From positions 33,237,200 through 33,301,199 of the forward strand of contig JAFMSR010000010.1 in the NCBI GenBank assembly GCA_022818135.1: a DNA stretch of 64,000 nt, given 5' to 3'. This document shows, in pieces, positions 1-10,800 of the stretch. The notes under the pieces were generated by a model. It searched no databases. It had not been told where the DNA came from and saw nothing but the letters and a program-made list of their open reading frames with translations. The stretch is from Saxidomus purpurata. Its lineage: Eukaryota > Mollusca > Bivalvia > Venerida > Veneridae. Every line of letters begins with the position of its first letter. Positions within the stretch are counted from its first letter, which is position 1. A program made the position numbers and the translations under genes.

Positions 1-114
1 ATCTGCACTGTTTTTCTCATGTACTGTAGAATGTTTTGTAAACATATGAAATAACTTTCGAGCTTACGTAACTGTTTCCCAAGGAAAAAATACTTTCCTA
101 GCTCGAGTGACTCT

Positions 115-300
115 ACAGTTGAACCGTCTAAGCGCCGTGGCAGAGTCCTTAGTTCGATCCCCACCAATGCCATGGTGGTAGTGTCCTTAGGCATGACGAT
201 TAATTCAACATTGCATCTCTCTTTGAAGTTGATTCCATCTGGAGCGAATGTAGTGCTCGCTTGACTTATTTGCCAATCGAGATAGCTAGTTACAGGGCCT
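115..300 (+). mobile_element. tRNA-derived SINE, degraded copy
   Basis: A tRNA-like head ends in a B-box-like 'agttcgatccccac'. It is followed by the 'gtgtccttaggca' body and a 'gttgattccatctgga' block. The same body recurs near 7.2 kb and 42.0 kb, and on the minus strand near 33.8 and 58.7 kb, so this is a dispersed family. The A-box part is weak and the 3' end is uncertain. Confidence 0.5.
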
Positions 301-506
301 GAGATGGGTGATAGTTAAAGTCCACGAATAGAGGAAGACCCTATAAACAAAAAGAATGGGTAAAATTTAGAAAGGTTGGAACACGAAGAAAAGATGGTTA
401 TGTTGAAACTCAGGTGACACAAGACTACCCAGTCTTTTAACTTTCTAATGAGAAAAATAAGCATGTACTGTTTATTCACATACCAACTTCTTTTTTAAAA
501 AACTTT

Positions 507-507
<1 letters not shown>

Positions 508-542
<35 letters not shown>
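508..542. repeat. poly-T tract
   Basis: Run of 35 T followed by T-rich sequence. The rest of 301-1054 holds no coding sequence that I recognise. Later exons of the minus-strand transporter could lie here but none is evident. Confidence 0.9.
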
Positions 543-543
<1 letters not shown>

Positions 544-1054
544 TTTTTTTTGGTTTTAAAAAAAATCGACATTACTTAATGAAGGAATAGTATTTCTTTG
601 AGATATTTTTTTTAAGATGGTCAATATATCAAGCGGTCGAAACGTCAAGCATTTCATGTGGTTCGAAATATTGAGGCGCCCTTGAATACAAATTAATAAA
701 TTGAACAGTTCCTTAATCCACATGGCTCTCACGTACATGCATGCGCATACATGTACAAACTTATTCTATATCTACTGCTTATGATTCGATCCCCTGTGAT
801 TTAAATACAACAGGTAACCGTAAATACTAGTAAGCGGTTCAACAAGTGATATGATTATATACGATCTATTATAATCCAATTAGTATTTATCATAATCTAT
901 TTTTGAAATAAAACGACACTTCATCGTTAATGCTGTTGATAACTTTATCTATAATGCTAAATACATAATGTATGCCTTTGTGAAATTTGAAAGATATAGA
1001 TCTACATTTAGCATGTTTAGACCTTGTAAAACATAATTACACTGGAAAACTTAC

Positions 1055-1499
1055 CCAGTAGTAGAACAAAGTCCACAGTTTCTATTCCCGAGGTCCCAAA
1101 AGAAACGAAGGCTCTTAATATCACAAACAACCAAAAATATGGGACAAAAGCTGAGGCGATCCCAAACACTGTCACAAAACACAATGCAGCCAACAACGGC
1201 CTCTGTCTCCCGAATTTGTCACTCAAGGATCCAAAAGTAAAACTACCTACTAAATTAATGATTCCTCCACAAAATGGCAACAACGGAAATATCATATCAT
1301 CTAAATCCCACTCCGATTTTATTGGTTTGCTGAGAAAAACTATCAGCATCATTTCTGCACATGCTGAGAAATATGCTCCACAGGTGAGTATCAACATTTT
1401 GAAATGAAATTTTCCAAATTTAATACAAGATAGCACATCGTCCAGGTGTATTTCTTTCGCTTGGGGTGTCAGCGGTGCCTCCTCTTCCTGTTGGTCCAT
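1055..1499 (-). CDS. SVOP/SV2-like MFS transporter, first coding exon (partial gene)
   Basis: This exon encodes the N-terminal 148 residues of a major facilitator superfamily membrane transporter. The start is the ATG at 1497-1499 (MDQQEEEAPLT...), which gives a short acidic cytoplasmic leader; an in-frame upstream ATG at 1553 would add 18 residues. After the leader comes 'IKFGKFHFKM', the type of sequence found before TM1 in the SVOP/SV2 and organic cation branch. Three further hydrophobic segments follow. 'GSLSDKFGRQRPLL' is MFS motif A, in the loop between TM2 and TM3. The open frame runs into a good 5' splice site (G|GTAAGT, read on the minus strand, intron starting at 1054), so the gene continues to the left. 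I could not recognise its next exon in 1-1050. The substrate cannot be inferred. SVOP-like is the best placement; an SLC22-type transporter is the alternative. Confidence 0.75.
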
Positions 1500-1559
1500 T
1501 TTAAATATCAATCTTAATTCAATATTCAACAAATTAACTGTGTATGCATGCACCGGAAC

Positions 1560-2953
1560 ATAATTATGTGACCTTCAATATCCACGCCGGTTTGTTTACA
1601 CTTAGGTCAAGGTTGCTGGACTGGTTCCCGGTTTTCAATATACATTATCAGGGAAGGACGGACACAAACCATTAAGAATATCAATTTCATTGTGGAAATG
1701 TATAGAAATGTGCGATTGACGATAAAACACCGGAGTATGTGCGAATGAAAAGCAACACTGGAGTGTGTACGAATAAAAAGCAAGTACATTGTGTATTACA
1801 ACTTTCGGATATATCTGGGTCTTAATAATATATCTGGACATGTATACATGTTCTGTTTTTGGTAGCACAGGCAAATGTTTATACTTCTTTTCGCAAGTAA
1901 TGATAACTATTGTCTCTTGTGGGATGTGTAATAATGAGTGGACAGATAAATCTATATGCGAGATAATGTGCACCGTGACATGACGAAATAGACCTAAAGA
2001 TGTTTCAGACGCTCTGGTTCCTTTTTAGAATATACATGAGCTATACGTTGCACCTGCATGCATATGAAAATCGTAATGAGTTAAATTTAGTTCATCTGCT
2101 TCCTGCTTGCTTATTTGAAACTGTTAAATTGTCATATTTCTTTCTTTTCTTTATAGAAGTTGTGCTGATTCCAAGAGTTATTGTCAGATCCAAAGTTAAG
2201 GGTTACTGAACACCGACAGTGACAGGAAACTAACTGGGGACGTGACTGAAACCTAGCAATTCACATTCGTGGCGGAAAGAAAACGAGAATTGAAGTAAAT
2301 ATTTCTTCGTTGTGACTGACTTGTCGGAAATATGATTAACGTTCATACTAAACATGTCGGACATATAGAAATAGCCGGCTATAAACCTCTTGCATTTTAG
2401 CACCGAGGCTTTCTACTTATGTTTGACTGAGGTTGTTTTATGACCTATACCTAAATGTATTTACAGGTTTAGTTCATTGCTTCCGAACTATGATATTCAA
2501 AACTGATTTGCATGTCCCAGTATTTTGTGACATTTTAAACTGAAATTTTGGTCTTAATAATTTCAGGTAATCACGTACAACATTGTTTGACACTAAACAT
2601 AAACGGTGTACATGTAACATACGGACACTGCCTAGACCAAAAATACCTTTCTAATTTTCTATACACAAACTTCGAGTGTTTCATCACATCTACTTAAAAC
2701 AGTAAGACTGATGTTTACTTTTTGATAGCAGTTACATGTAGGATTTATGTGAATGTTTATAATACTTGGGTTAGACACAAACTATTTCTGTATTGCTTTT
2801 TTCAGTGCAAGTTCATCCGTTTGTATTTTTGCGTTGACCCATGAGTTCTATCTAAACAGTTCTTGATAACAGCGCGGATAGGACAGAATAATTCCTAGAA
2901 AGAGAACCTACCTACTGGTTAACGAGAGTCAGAGACATATGTAAGTTATATCG
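1560..2953. other. intergenic, nothing recognised
   Basis: AT-rich sequence between the divergent transporter and BPL_N genes. It presumably holds both promoters, but I see no clear TATA, coding or repeat structure. The short open frames here have no coding character. Confidence 0.6.
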
Positions 2954-5231
2954 ATGTCCCTCACCAGATCGCTGGTTGCAGGCCTCAGAATGCAGTGGGT
3001 ACTGGTGTACAAAGGCAAGGGAATGTACGATGATGATACAGACATTTTACTGAGAGTGTTGAAGGAAAATGTTGATACGGCTATATATCATGTGGATACT
3101 GTTTCACCTCCAGACATTATTAAAGGTATCACTACGGTTTTGTATACTGTGTTTCACCTCCGGACATTATCAAAGGTATCGCTACGGTTTTGTATACTGT
3201 TTCACCTCCGGACATTATCAAAGGTATCGCTACGGTTTTGTATACTGTTTCACCTCCGGACATTATCAAAGGTATCGCTACGGTTTTGTATACTGTTTCA
3301 CCTCCGGACATTATCAAAGTTGCTACGGTTTTATATACTGTTTCACCTCCGGACATTATCAAAGGTATCGCTACGGTTTTGTTTACTGTTTCACCTCCGG
3401 ACATTATCAAAGGTATCGCTACGGTTTTGTATATGTACACTTATGACCAAGTACAGAAATCATTATACAGGTTTTAATGCAGGTTTTTATACGGCAGCAG
3501 CCACTCCTAATAAGTCGGGAAAGAAGACAAGTGGATAAGTCCTACCTGATATCGTACATAAAATATTAATTAATACATGTATATGTAACAGTATTTATGC
3601 TTATATATTATATCTTATGTATAACTCTGTACCACGGGCAAGGAACAATAAATTACTTCCTAGGGAAGTGTTTCATTACATGTGTTTGTCAATGCCACTC
3701 ATAGATTAGTACTAAAACCAGCGGTCCTCTACATTGCAACCAGTGGGACTGCTGGTACCTACATTGGAACCAGTGGGTTTGCTGGTACCTACGTTGCAAC
3801 CAGTGGGTTTGCTGGTCTCTACATTGCAACTGCAGGTGCACTTCCCTTTGTAAATACCAAGACTAACTTAGCCTATATTCTGTAGCTGATTCATAAACTG
3901 ACAGTGCATGTGGTTCATGTTCTGGCATAATTACTAAAGCAAAAATGATTAAATTCCAAGATATTTTTTATTCACAGGTAGACTGGCACAGGATACTGCC
4001 CTGTTGGCTATTGGGGGTGGATATGACCTTGGTTTAATTGAAGCCCTTGGACAACAGGGTATGACAAACTTAAAAGACTTTGTGAAATCTAGAGGAAGCT
4101 ACTTGGGTATATGCTCTGGTGCATACTTTGCCTGTGACAGGATAGAGTTTGATAAAGGTGGACCATTAGAGGTGTTAGGAGAACGTTTCTTGAATTTTTA
4201 TCCAGGTACGCCTTGCATATTTCTCTCTTTTCTGGTAATAATTAGACAAGAAGAGTATATTAGAACAAGTTGATATTACATTGCACATGTTACTGTTGTT
4301 ACTTATAATGAAAACAAATGGGAACTGTCATATTTTTATTACTATATTTATTATAAAGAAATCTTTCCAAAACTGAAACAGAACAGATGCAGTAACAGCT
4401 TTCATATTTTCCAGTTATGACTAAAATTGCTATGTCATGATGTGAATTTCAGGGACGGGGATTGGACCCATGTTTAAACCTTATGATTATCAGGGCAGAA
4501 AAGGAGCCTGTGCTGTAAATGTCGACTTCCAGACACCTGGAGACACAGGGAACCAGATCTTCCAGAATGTGAATTCATATACTGGAGACCAGCAAGATTG
4601 CAGTAAGCTGAAAGAAACCATAGAGAAAGATCATTGTGATGCCGGGGACCATCCTGATGAAACAGCTTCAAGTTTACACACAGATGTTGTAAAAGGTAGT
4701 ACTGAGAGATCAGAAATGATTGAATCTGAAGGCCTAATACATGACAATAAATCTCCAAGACTTCAAGCCGAATCTCAAAGACATGGAGTAGGAACAGAAT
4801 CTCAAGAAAGAGAATCTCAAAATTTTGAACATGACTTACAATCTCAATCACAGATCTGTATCAAAGAATCTCAACTTGCGAATGACACTGCATACAATGA
4901 AAATGACGATAACTCTGATGGAACTTTTTCTTGTAAAGTTTATTTCAACGGGGGTGGTTACTTTACAAGAAACGACGAAGGTGGTCTAGACAATGTAAAG
5001 GTTTTGTCACGTTATTTAGATTTGCCGGACTGTCCTGCCGCGATTGTACGATGCAAGTTTGGAGCCGGCATGGCTGTGCTGAGTGGCCCTCATCTAGAGT
5101 ACGACGCCAAAGATATAGATGATGGTGATACTGATGTAACAGACATTATACCGTGCCTTAGAGACAGTGCTAAACAAAGAAAGTTAATGCTAAGAGCCAT
5201 GTTACAGCAACTCAATATTTCTGTCAAATGA
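2954..5231 (+). CDS. stand-alone BPL_N (biotin-protein ligase N-terminal / class I glutamine amidotransferase-like) protein
   Basis: Three exons, 2954-3125, 3978-4205 and 4453-5231, join in frame (172+228+779 nt) into 392 codons plus stop. All introns are GT-AG and phase 1. Residues 13-160 look like the BPL_N domain: 'MQWVLVYKGKGMYDDD' for strand 1, then 'LLAIGGGYDLGLIEALG', then a nucleophile elbow 'LGICSGAYFAC' with Cys103. After a roughly 130-residue acidic Ser/Gln-rich insert with several 'ESQ' units, the fold resumes with 'KVYFNGGGYF'. It closes with 'LSGPHLEYDA', where His347 and Glu349 suit the His-x-Glu part of a class I amidotransferase triad. In yeast Bpl1 this domain precedes the biotin ligase; here the frame stops with no ligase domain. 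The substrate is unknown. Met1 is the first ATG; Met13 (MQWVLVY) is an alternative start. A minisatellite overlaps the end of exon 1. Confidence 0.83.
3100..3435 (+). repeat. 48-bp minisatellite, 7 copies, spanning the exon 1 donor
   Basis: The unit is 48 bp, beginning 'tgtttcacctccggacatta'. Copy 1 is the end of exon 1 plus the start of intron 1 (AAAG|GTATCA). Copy 2 has one extra base (49 bp). Copy 5 has lost 3 bp and with it the GT of the donor-like site. Copies 2-7 are nearly identical to one another. All six frames stay largely open through it, which produces spurious repeat ORFs. Confidence 0.95.
3729..3835 (+). repeat. 30-bp minisatellite, about 3.6 copies
   Basis: Unit of 30 bp ('ctacattgcaaccagtgggt...') inside intron 1 of the BPL_N gene. 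It reads as a 10-residue repeat in one frame, but no splice or start context supports translation. Confidence 0.85.
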
Positions 5232-7148
5232 AATCTAAATAACGATGACTATGTTACTGTACCACAGTGACGCAAGGTTGTAGTGGCTGCCTTAAGTTTA
5301 CGGAGAGGAAAAAAACACTCCCTTTAGAAACTTTACCCACAAATTCTTCTTTTTATTGAACTTTTTAGGGGTGCAATAAGTTTTCTAGAGCGTTAAATGA
5401 AAATGTTCATTTCAATGAATCATGACCAGCTGTGTCAGTTTGTTATTTGATAATCTCGAAAATTCTTTTGTTGTGCAGGCGGGTTGCAGTTTGGTTTATA
5501 TTTCATAACTTCAATCAAGTGTTTTGTACTTTTTATACAAGTCAGTTACAGTGTTCTCCATTCATTTTGCCAACTGTTGTTTATATGATTATGTATTTAC
5601 TTATATACATATTTATATTGTGTTCTAATGGATAAGCAGTAATAATGGTTATTGTAAGTTTGGAGTTTACTGTATATAGAGATACTTAAGTTTTGTTGAC
5701 GGTTGTTTGTCTTTTTTGTATGAATACAACTGACCACCAAGTTTCTCTCCTGTACAGTAACAACTAGGACTATCACTGAAGGTGATTAATACCCTAGAGG
5801 TGGCTTGGACACAGGAATGGATATATGAACACCTAAAACTAAACAGATTCCCTTTCAATCCAGTGGTTGCTGAGAAATAGCCCGACAAAAATCTAAATGT
5901 ACCTACTAAAATCGGAAAGATACCTATCAAAAGATGCCGAGGCTAGTACAATGGCTGGTACCATCCGTTAAGTACATTTCCGTCAGTTTGAAAAATAGAG
6001 GACAAAATGCTGGAAAAAAAATAAAGGGCCCAACTTGATGGAAAATTTGCCACAAACTCTATGCATAAAATCTTTGATCTTGAACATACATGCACATTTC
6101 TTAGACTTAAGGGGAACTCCACACAAATTATGTTTTGCTTTTGATTTCTACATAAAGATAAATTTCATCATAAAAAACAAAGGGGGGGGGCGAAAGGAAA
6201 ATAATTTTTTTTAAAAATACCCATAACATACACAAATAGGCTTGGTATAAAATGTTGGGGAGTGGTTGTGAGAATGCAGGGACACAAAGACAAGGTGACC
6301 ATTTCATTCAATTTAATAAAAGGGGTTTTGGTGCCGATCTGTAGAAATTATAATATACATAAAATGGTTTTGGGGGGGGGAATACTATAGTTCACACTTG
6401 GCTCATGTTGTAAATATTTTCATTAAAAAAAAAAAAAATTTTTGCCCAATTAAGTTACTCCATCAAAAGCAGGAACTGCTTTCTTTCAGCAAATATCACA
6501 GTTTAACTGAAAAATAAGTTACACCTGACATACTTATGCAAAACAACAACACATATGCCGCAAAATAATACACATGGGGCACTAACAAAATGAGATTTAC
6601 TGACTTTTACAATGTAGATAAATGGCTGTCTACTAGGGGGAAAAATCATCACCTTTATTATGCAAATTTATGTTGACAAGATGTATTAATGATACCAATG
6701 ATTTACAAATTATTGTGAATATATGACACATTTTGAAATTAAATAATAAACATTAACAGTATCTTTGAATTTGGGACATCAACTTAACACAAATATTTAA
6801 TAGCAACAATGCAACATCAACAACATTCTTCAGTAGACAAATATTACAAAATCAGATATTAATCAAGATGACCTGAAGGAATGAAACACTAGTTATTCAT
6901 GCAAAATATCGCTACAATTTTGTCTACATTTGCAGCAATGGATATGATCGCACTTTATTTCTCAAATGGACTTATCCGTCTTTCGATGTGGAGAGTACAT
7001 TTACAGTTTTGTAGTTGTTTGAGAGATGCTCAGTGAACATTTATTGAGAAGCAGAGGTGTAAGCAAGTTGATCACAGTCAACACGGGTTGCAGACGACAG
7101 AAATGTCTGGCTTCCGAGAGGTAGAAGTTCATTGAAGGAATATAACAC
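5232..7148. other. 3' flank of the BPL_N gene, intergenic
   Basis: The two genes converge here. There are short G runs (6182-6190, 6371-6379) and A/T tracts but no coding sequence. I did not find a convincing AATAAA close behind the BPL_N stop. Confidence 0.5.
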
Positions 7149-7376
7149 AACTTCTTGGTGCAATTGTAGCGTGTTCGCCTTAGGATCAGAGGGTCCTGGG
7201 TTCGAATCACACCTGTGCTCAAGTGTAGTGTCCTTAGGCAAGAGGCAAATAATTTCACACTTCCTCTCACTTCCCGGTTGATTCTATTTGGATTATTATA
7301 TATAGTATTGAGAGCGATGAATAATTAAGCTATAAGAACTTGTTTTGCGAACAAGATTAAATAAATTAGTATAAAT
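7149..7376 (+). mobile_element. tRNA-derived SINE
   Basis: The tRNA-like head ('gcaattgtagcgtgttcgcc', then B box 'ggttcgaatcac') is followed by 'gtgtccttaggcaagag' and a 'gttgattctatttgga' block. It ends in the 'aataaattagtataaa' tail shared with the element ending near 38490. This is the best-preserved copy of the family. It lies just beyond the 3' end of BBS2. Confidence 0.75.
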
Positions 7377-7844
7377 AGATAACAATAAACACAACTTGTT
7401 TACTTAACAGGTGTAAAGAATGTGAAGAATGCACTGTCAGTTTTACAAAAGAAAACAGGAAATGCACAACTCGAAGAGATTTAGAAATTTGTACTCATAA
7501 AATAAGATGAGAATAAAAAAAAGAAAACAGCACTACTTGCATGTGCTTAAATAAAGCATCAAAAACATTTCTCTACCAAGATCATTTTTGTTTTGTGGTT
7601 TGGGGGGGGGGTTTTTTTTTTTTCTAAGTGTAGATCTGAATTTCTCCTTAAGCACTGGTTGGGGAGAGAACCTCTTTACATAGGCCTTGCACTGGTTCCC
7701 TATACACTATAGCTTCAAAGGCTACTCTAGTTTACTTGAAGGGTCAGCCACGCCATGTCAGATCATTAAAACTGATAGAGAAATATAGCACAACTGTGTA
7801 CAGTGGACGGAATGTGATGTATATGTCTTGTATTAGAACTGGTC

Positions 7845-10800
7845 TCAGCTGGTACCAGTCTTGATGATCTTGAAGAGGGCGTTGACATTGTTGCTCTTGA
7901 TGGCTGCCCGACATGCATTTACCACCTGTGTCTTGTACTTTCCAACTGAAAAATAATACAAAATGTATGGAGTAACTGTTAAGAAGATCATAATGAAATT
8001 ATTTATAATAACACAATGTGTCTGATAATTTAACACTATAATTGTGGCATTTCTTAAAACATGTAACTAAGCCTCTTTATACAAGTCACAGATTTCTTCA
8101 AATGGTAAACTATCCTCACAATTAATTAATTAGTCCACGGATTTCTGCCTGAATGACCTATCGACTGTATGAATGACTGTTTATCTGACCGACTGACTAG
8201 CTAATTATCCACCTATAAATCTACTTGACTTACTGTTTGCCGGAGAGATTTCATTTTTACTTTTAGAAATTTCTTTCCTTAACACAAACTATTAATCATG
8301 AAATATTTGCGAGAACTTTATTTTTGCATTTTTCCGCAAGACCACTCATTTGAGAATTCATCATTTCTCTAATTCAAAATTTTGTGGTAACGAACAATTT
8401 CCCGAAACAAAGGGGATCTCTTGTTGGCGAATTCATGGTTTTGTGAAATGTTCATCGCAAATTTTTTGTCTTGTGATTTCAAAGTGATTTACAGTACCTC
8501 TCATTCTTCCCGATTTCTGTATGATGAGATTCACTTGTTTGAGGGATGCCAACAACTCTTGATGATTTCCGCACCGTATCTTATATCCGTTTATCAGGTC
8601 ACGATTCATGTTGTATAACTCTGTATAGCCCTTCTTCATGTTACCCCTGATATTTAGAAAGAAAGTCATACATTGTACAGAGCCAAATTCACTTAAATCA
8701 CCTCAACTTATTTTTGGTAAAGTGCACATTTGTACACCAGTACTGACCTTTCCTTTTTGATGGAATGTCAACATTTGAAGTGTCTGGCATTTTAAATGAC
8801 ACTTTTCGATACCAATTTCATAACACGTAAACAGTGTAATATACTGTAGTGTATTGTTTCTAATTAACGCTATTCCTCTAAGTGTGTATGAAACATAGTT
8901 TTATGTGATTTGTTCGCCAATATTTCAAACTACAAAGCAGATTCTTCCAGTAAGATCCAGATTTATACCATTTTCATCATCAGAAATTCAGAATCATCAG
9001 AACCCTGATGTTGAACCCACTAAGGAAAAGTATGGAACTATGCATATCTCATTTGGGCATATGTAGGTTAAAACAAAACTGCACATTGGCCAGTCTTAGT
9101 ATCAAAGCAATACATCAAGTGGAAATACCAGTCCTGTTATTAAATAACAAGAAGAAGAATAGATCACTTACATATCCCCCATAAGTCTAGCGTCTTCAGC
9201 TCTAACAACAAGACTACGTATTAAGTTAGAATGGTCTGCCATCTCCGCTGTCAACTTCTGTCGGACTGCGTGGTACTCATCAACCTGTCATGTATCAATT
9301 CAGAAATGTGAACCAGCAATTCAAATCTTTACAGTACAATGGTGAACAAATTGTTACCCCACCCTATCATTCTTGATACACAAAGCTTACGAAAAAATCT
9401 GGAATAGAAAAAAATATTGGGCAAAGCATAATTGTGTTGTTGTTCTTGGATTAGACAGCCCTGAAAGCTCAATTAGCAGAGAGTTGGCATGTTATCGAAG
9501 GTCCGAGGTTCAAGTCCTTGTCAAGGCTGCACATTTTCCCTGTGGCTGTAACAACTGAATACTGGTTATCTAGTGTATTATCACTTTTGATAGCTTTATA
9601 GAAATGAATTTCGGACTTTGCACAGACTGTTTATTTTTATAACTGATCAAATGTGATACTGGAAATGTCTCTCACCAGTTGTACATCTAACCTTTATTGT
9701 CTACTGACAACCTTGAACAAATGAATGCCAAAATATTTTCTTGTAAAAAATATATCTCTGTACTCTTCATAACCCATGACATTCTGCAAACTTTACATCT
9801 GTCATGAAATAGAGCTTGTTTTTTATGCATTACTTTGCGAAACCTCTTAAGAATGTTGTTTTAAAAGGAATTGTTACTTAGTGATTCATTATATTATTTT
9901 ATATCATACTATTATAGGAAACTTTTTGCATTTTCACAATGATAACCCAGCATTTTCTTTTATCGTTAAAGATTTATTATTATACATATATGTAACAAAT
10001 TATCATTTTTATGCATAGATGTGTGTGATGTATTTCATATTCAGTTTTCCAGCAATTTGACGTGACTGTAAAGTTCAAATGTATATTAAACTTTTTTTCA
10101 CCTCCGCTTTATATTGTTATTCTGATGAAGGCTTTCCGAAAAGTTAATATGAAAATGATGATATAAAAACGTTGTAGAAATAATGTGTTGTTGTTGAATT
10201 TTCCATTTTTATCTTAGTGATTCATTGAAGACATACCTAATTTGGCACATTATATTCAGCTGACCTTGTGTAAGAGTTCATCTAAATTAAAACACCACCT
10301 GATTTCAAAATCTGCTGCTGTTTTATCTGTCGGTTGCATGTTTAATACCTGCTTGAAGCTGGTTTGACCTTACATGCATGAATTAAACAATAAACATTTT
10401 ATTTCTTACACCAAAACATTTCATAACACAGTAAAAGTAGCAAACCTTAACAAGAATTTCTCTAAGTTTTTCCATCTCTTCAGGATAGTCTATGGTTGTA
10501 TGTAAATCATCCAGATTAAGGAAGTTAGCAATAGCTTGCACAACATCTCCAGCTAAATCCATGTCGTCTGTCTTTAAAGTAATCTGTAAATCATAAAGTT
10601 TGTTCATTTAAATCGGTGTTGTGGGAGCCTAGATTAAGCAACTGCTTGCCATTAGCAGACGCTGCCAATTTCAAAGTTCTCTGACTTTTTTGACTTCAGT
10701 TGAAGAGTGTTAATTTGGTAAAGCAGTGAGCAGTCGGGTCATTAATATTCCTGTAAGCAAAACATTTCTCTGTATTTCTCCCATGGTACATAATATAACC

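Noticed and set aside
3069..3477. Overlapping repeat-protein ORFs on both strands (HYQRYRYGF..., MSGGETVYKTV..., SPPDIIKGIATVLYTV).
   Set aside because: All are frames of the 48-bp minisatellite. Only copy 1 is coding, as the end of the BPL_N exon 1.
9455..9530. Possible tRNA gene.
   Set aside because: A- and B-box-like sequences are present but the acceptor stem does not pair and the sequence continues into a SINE body.
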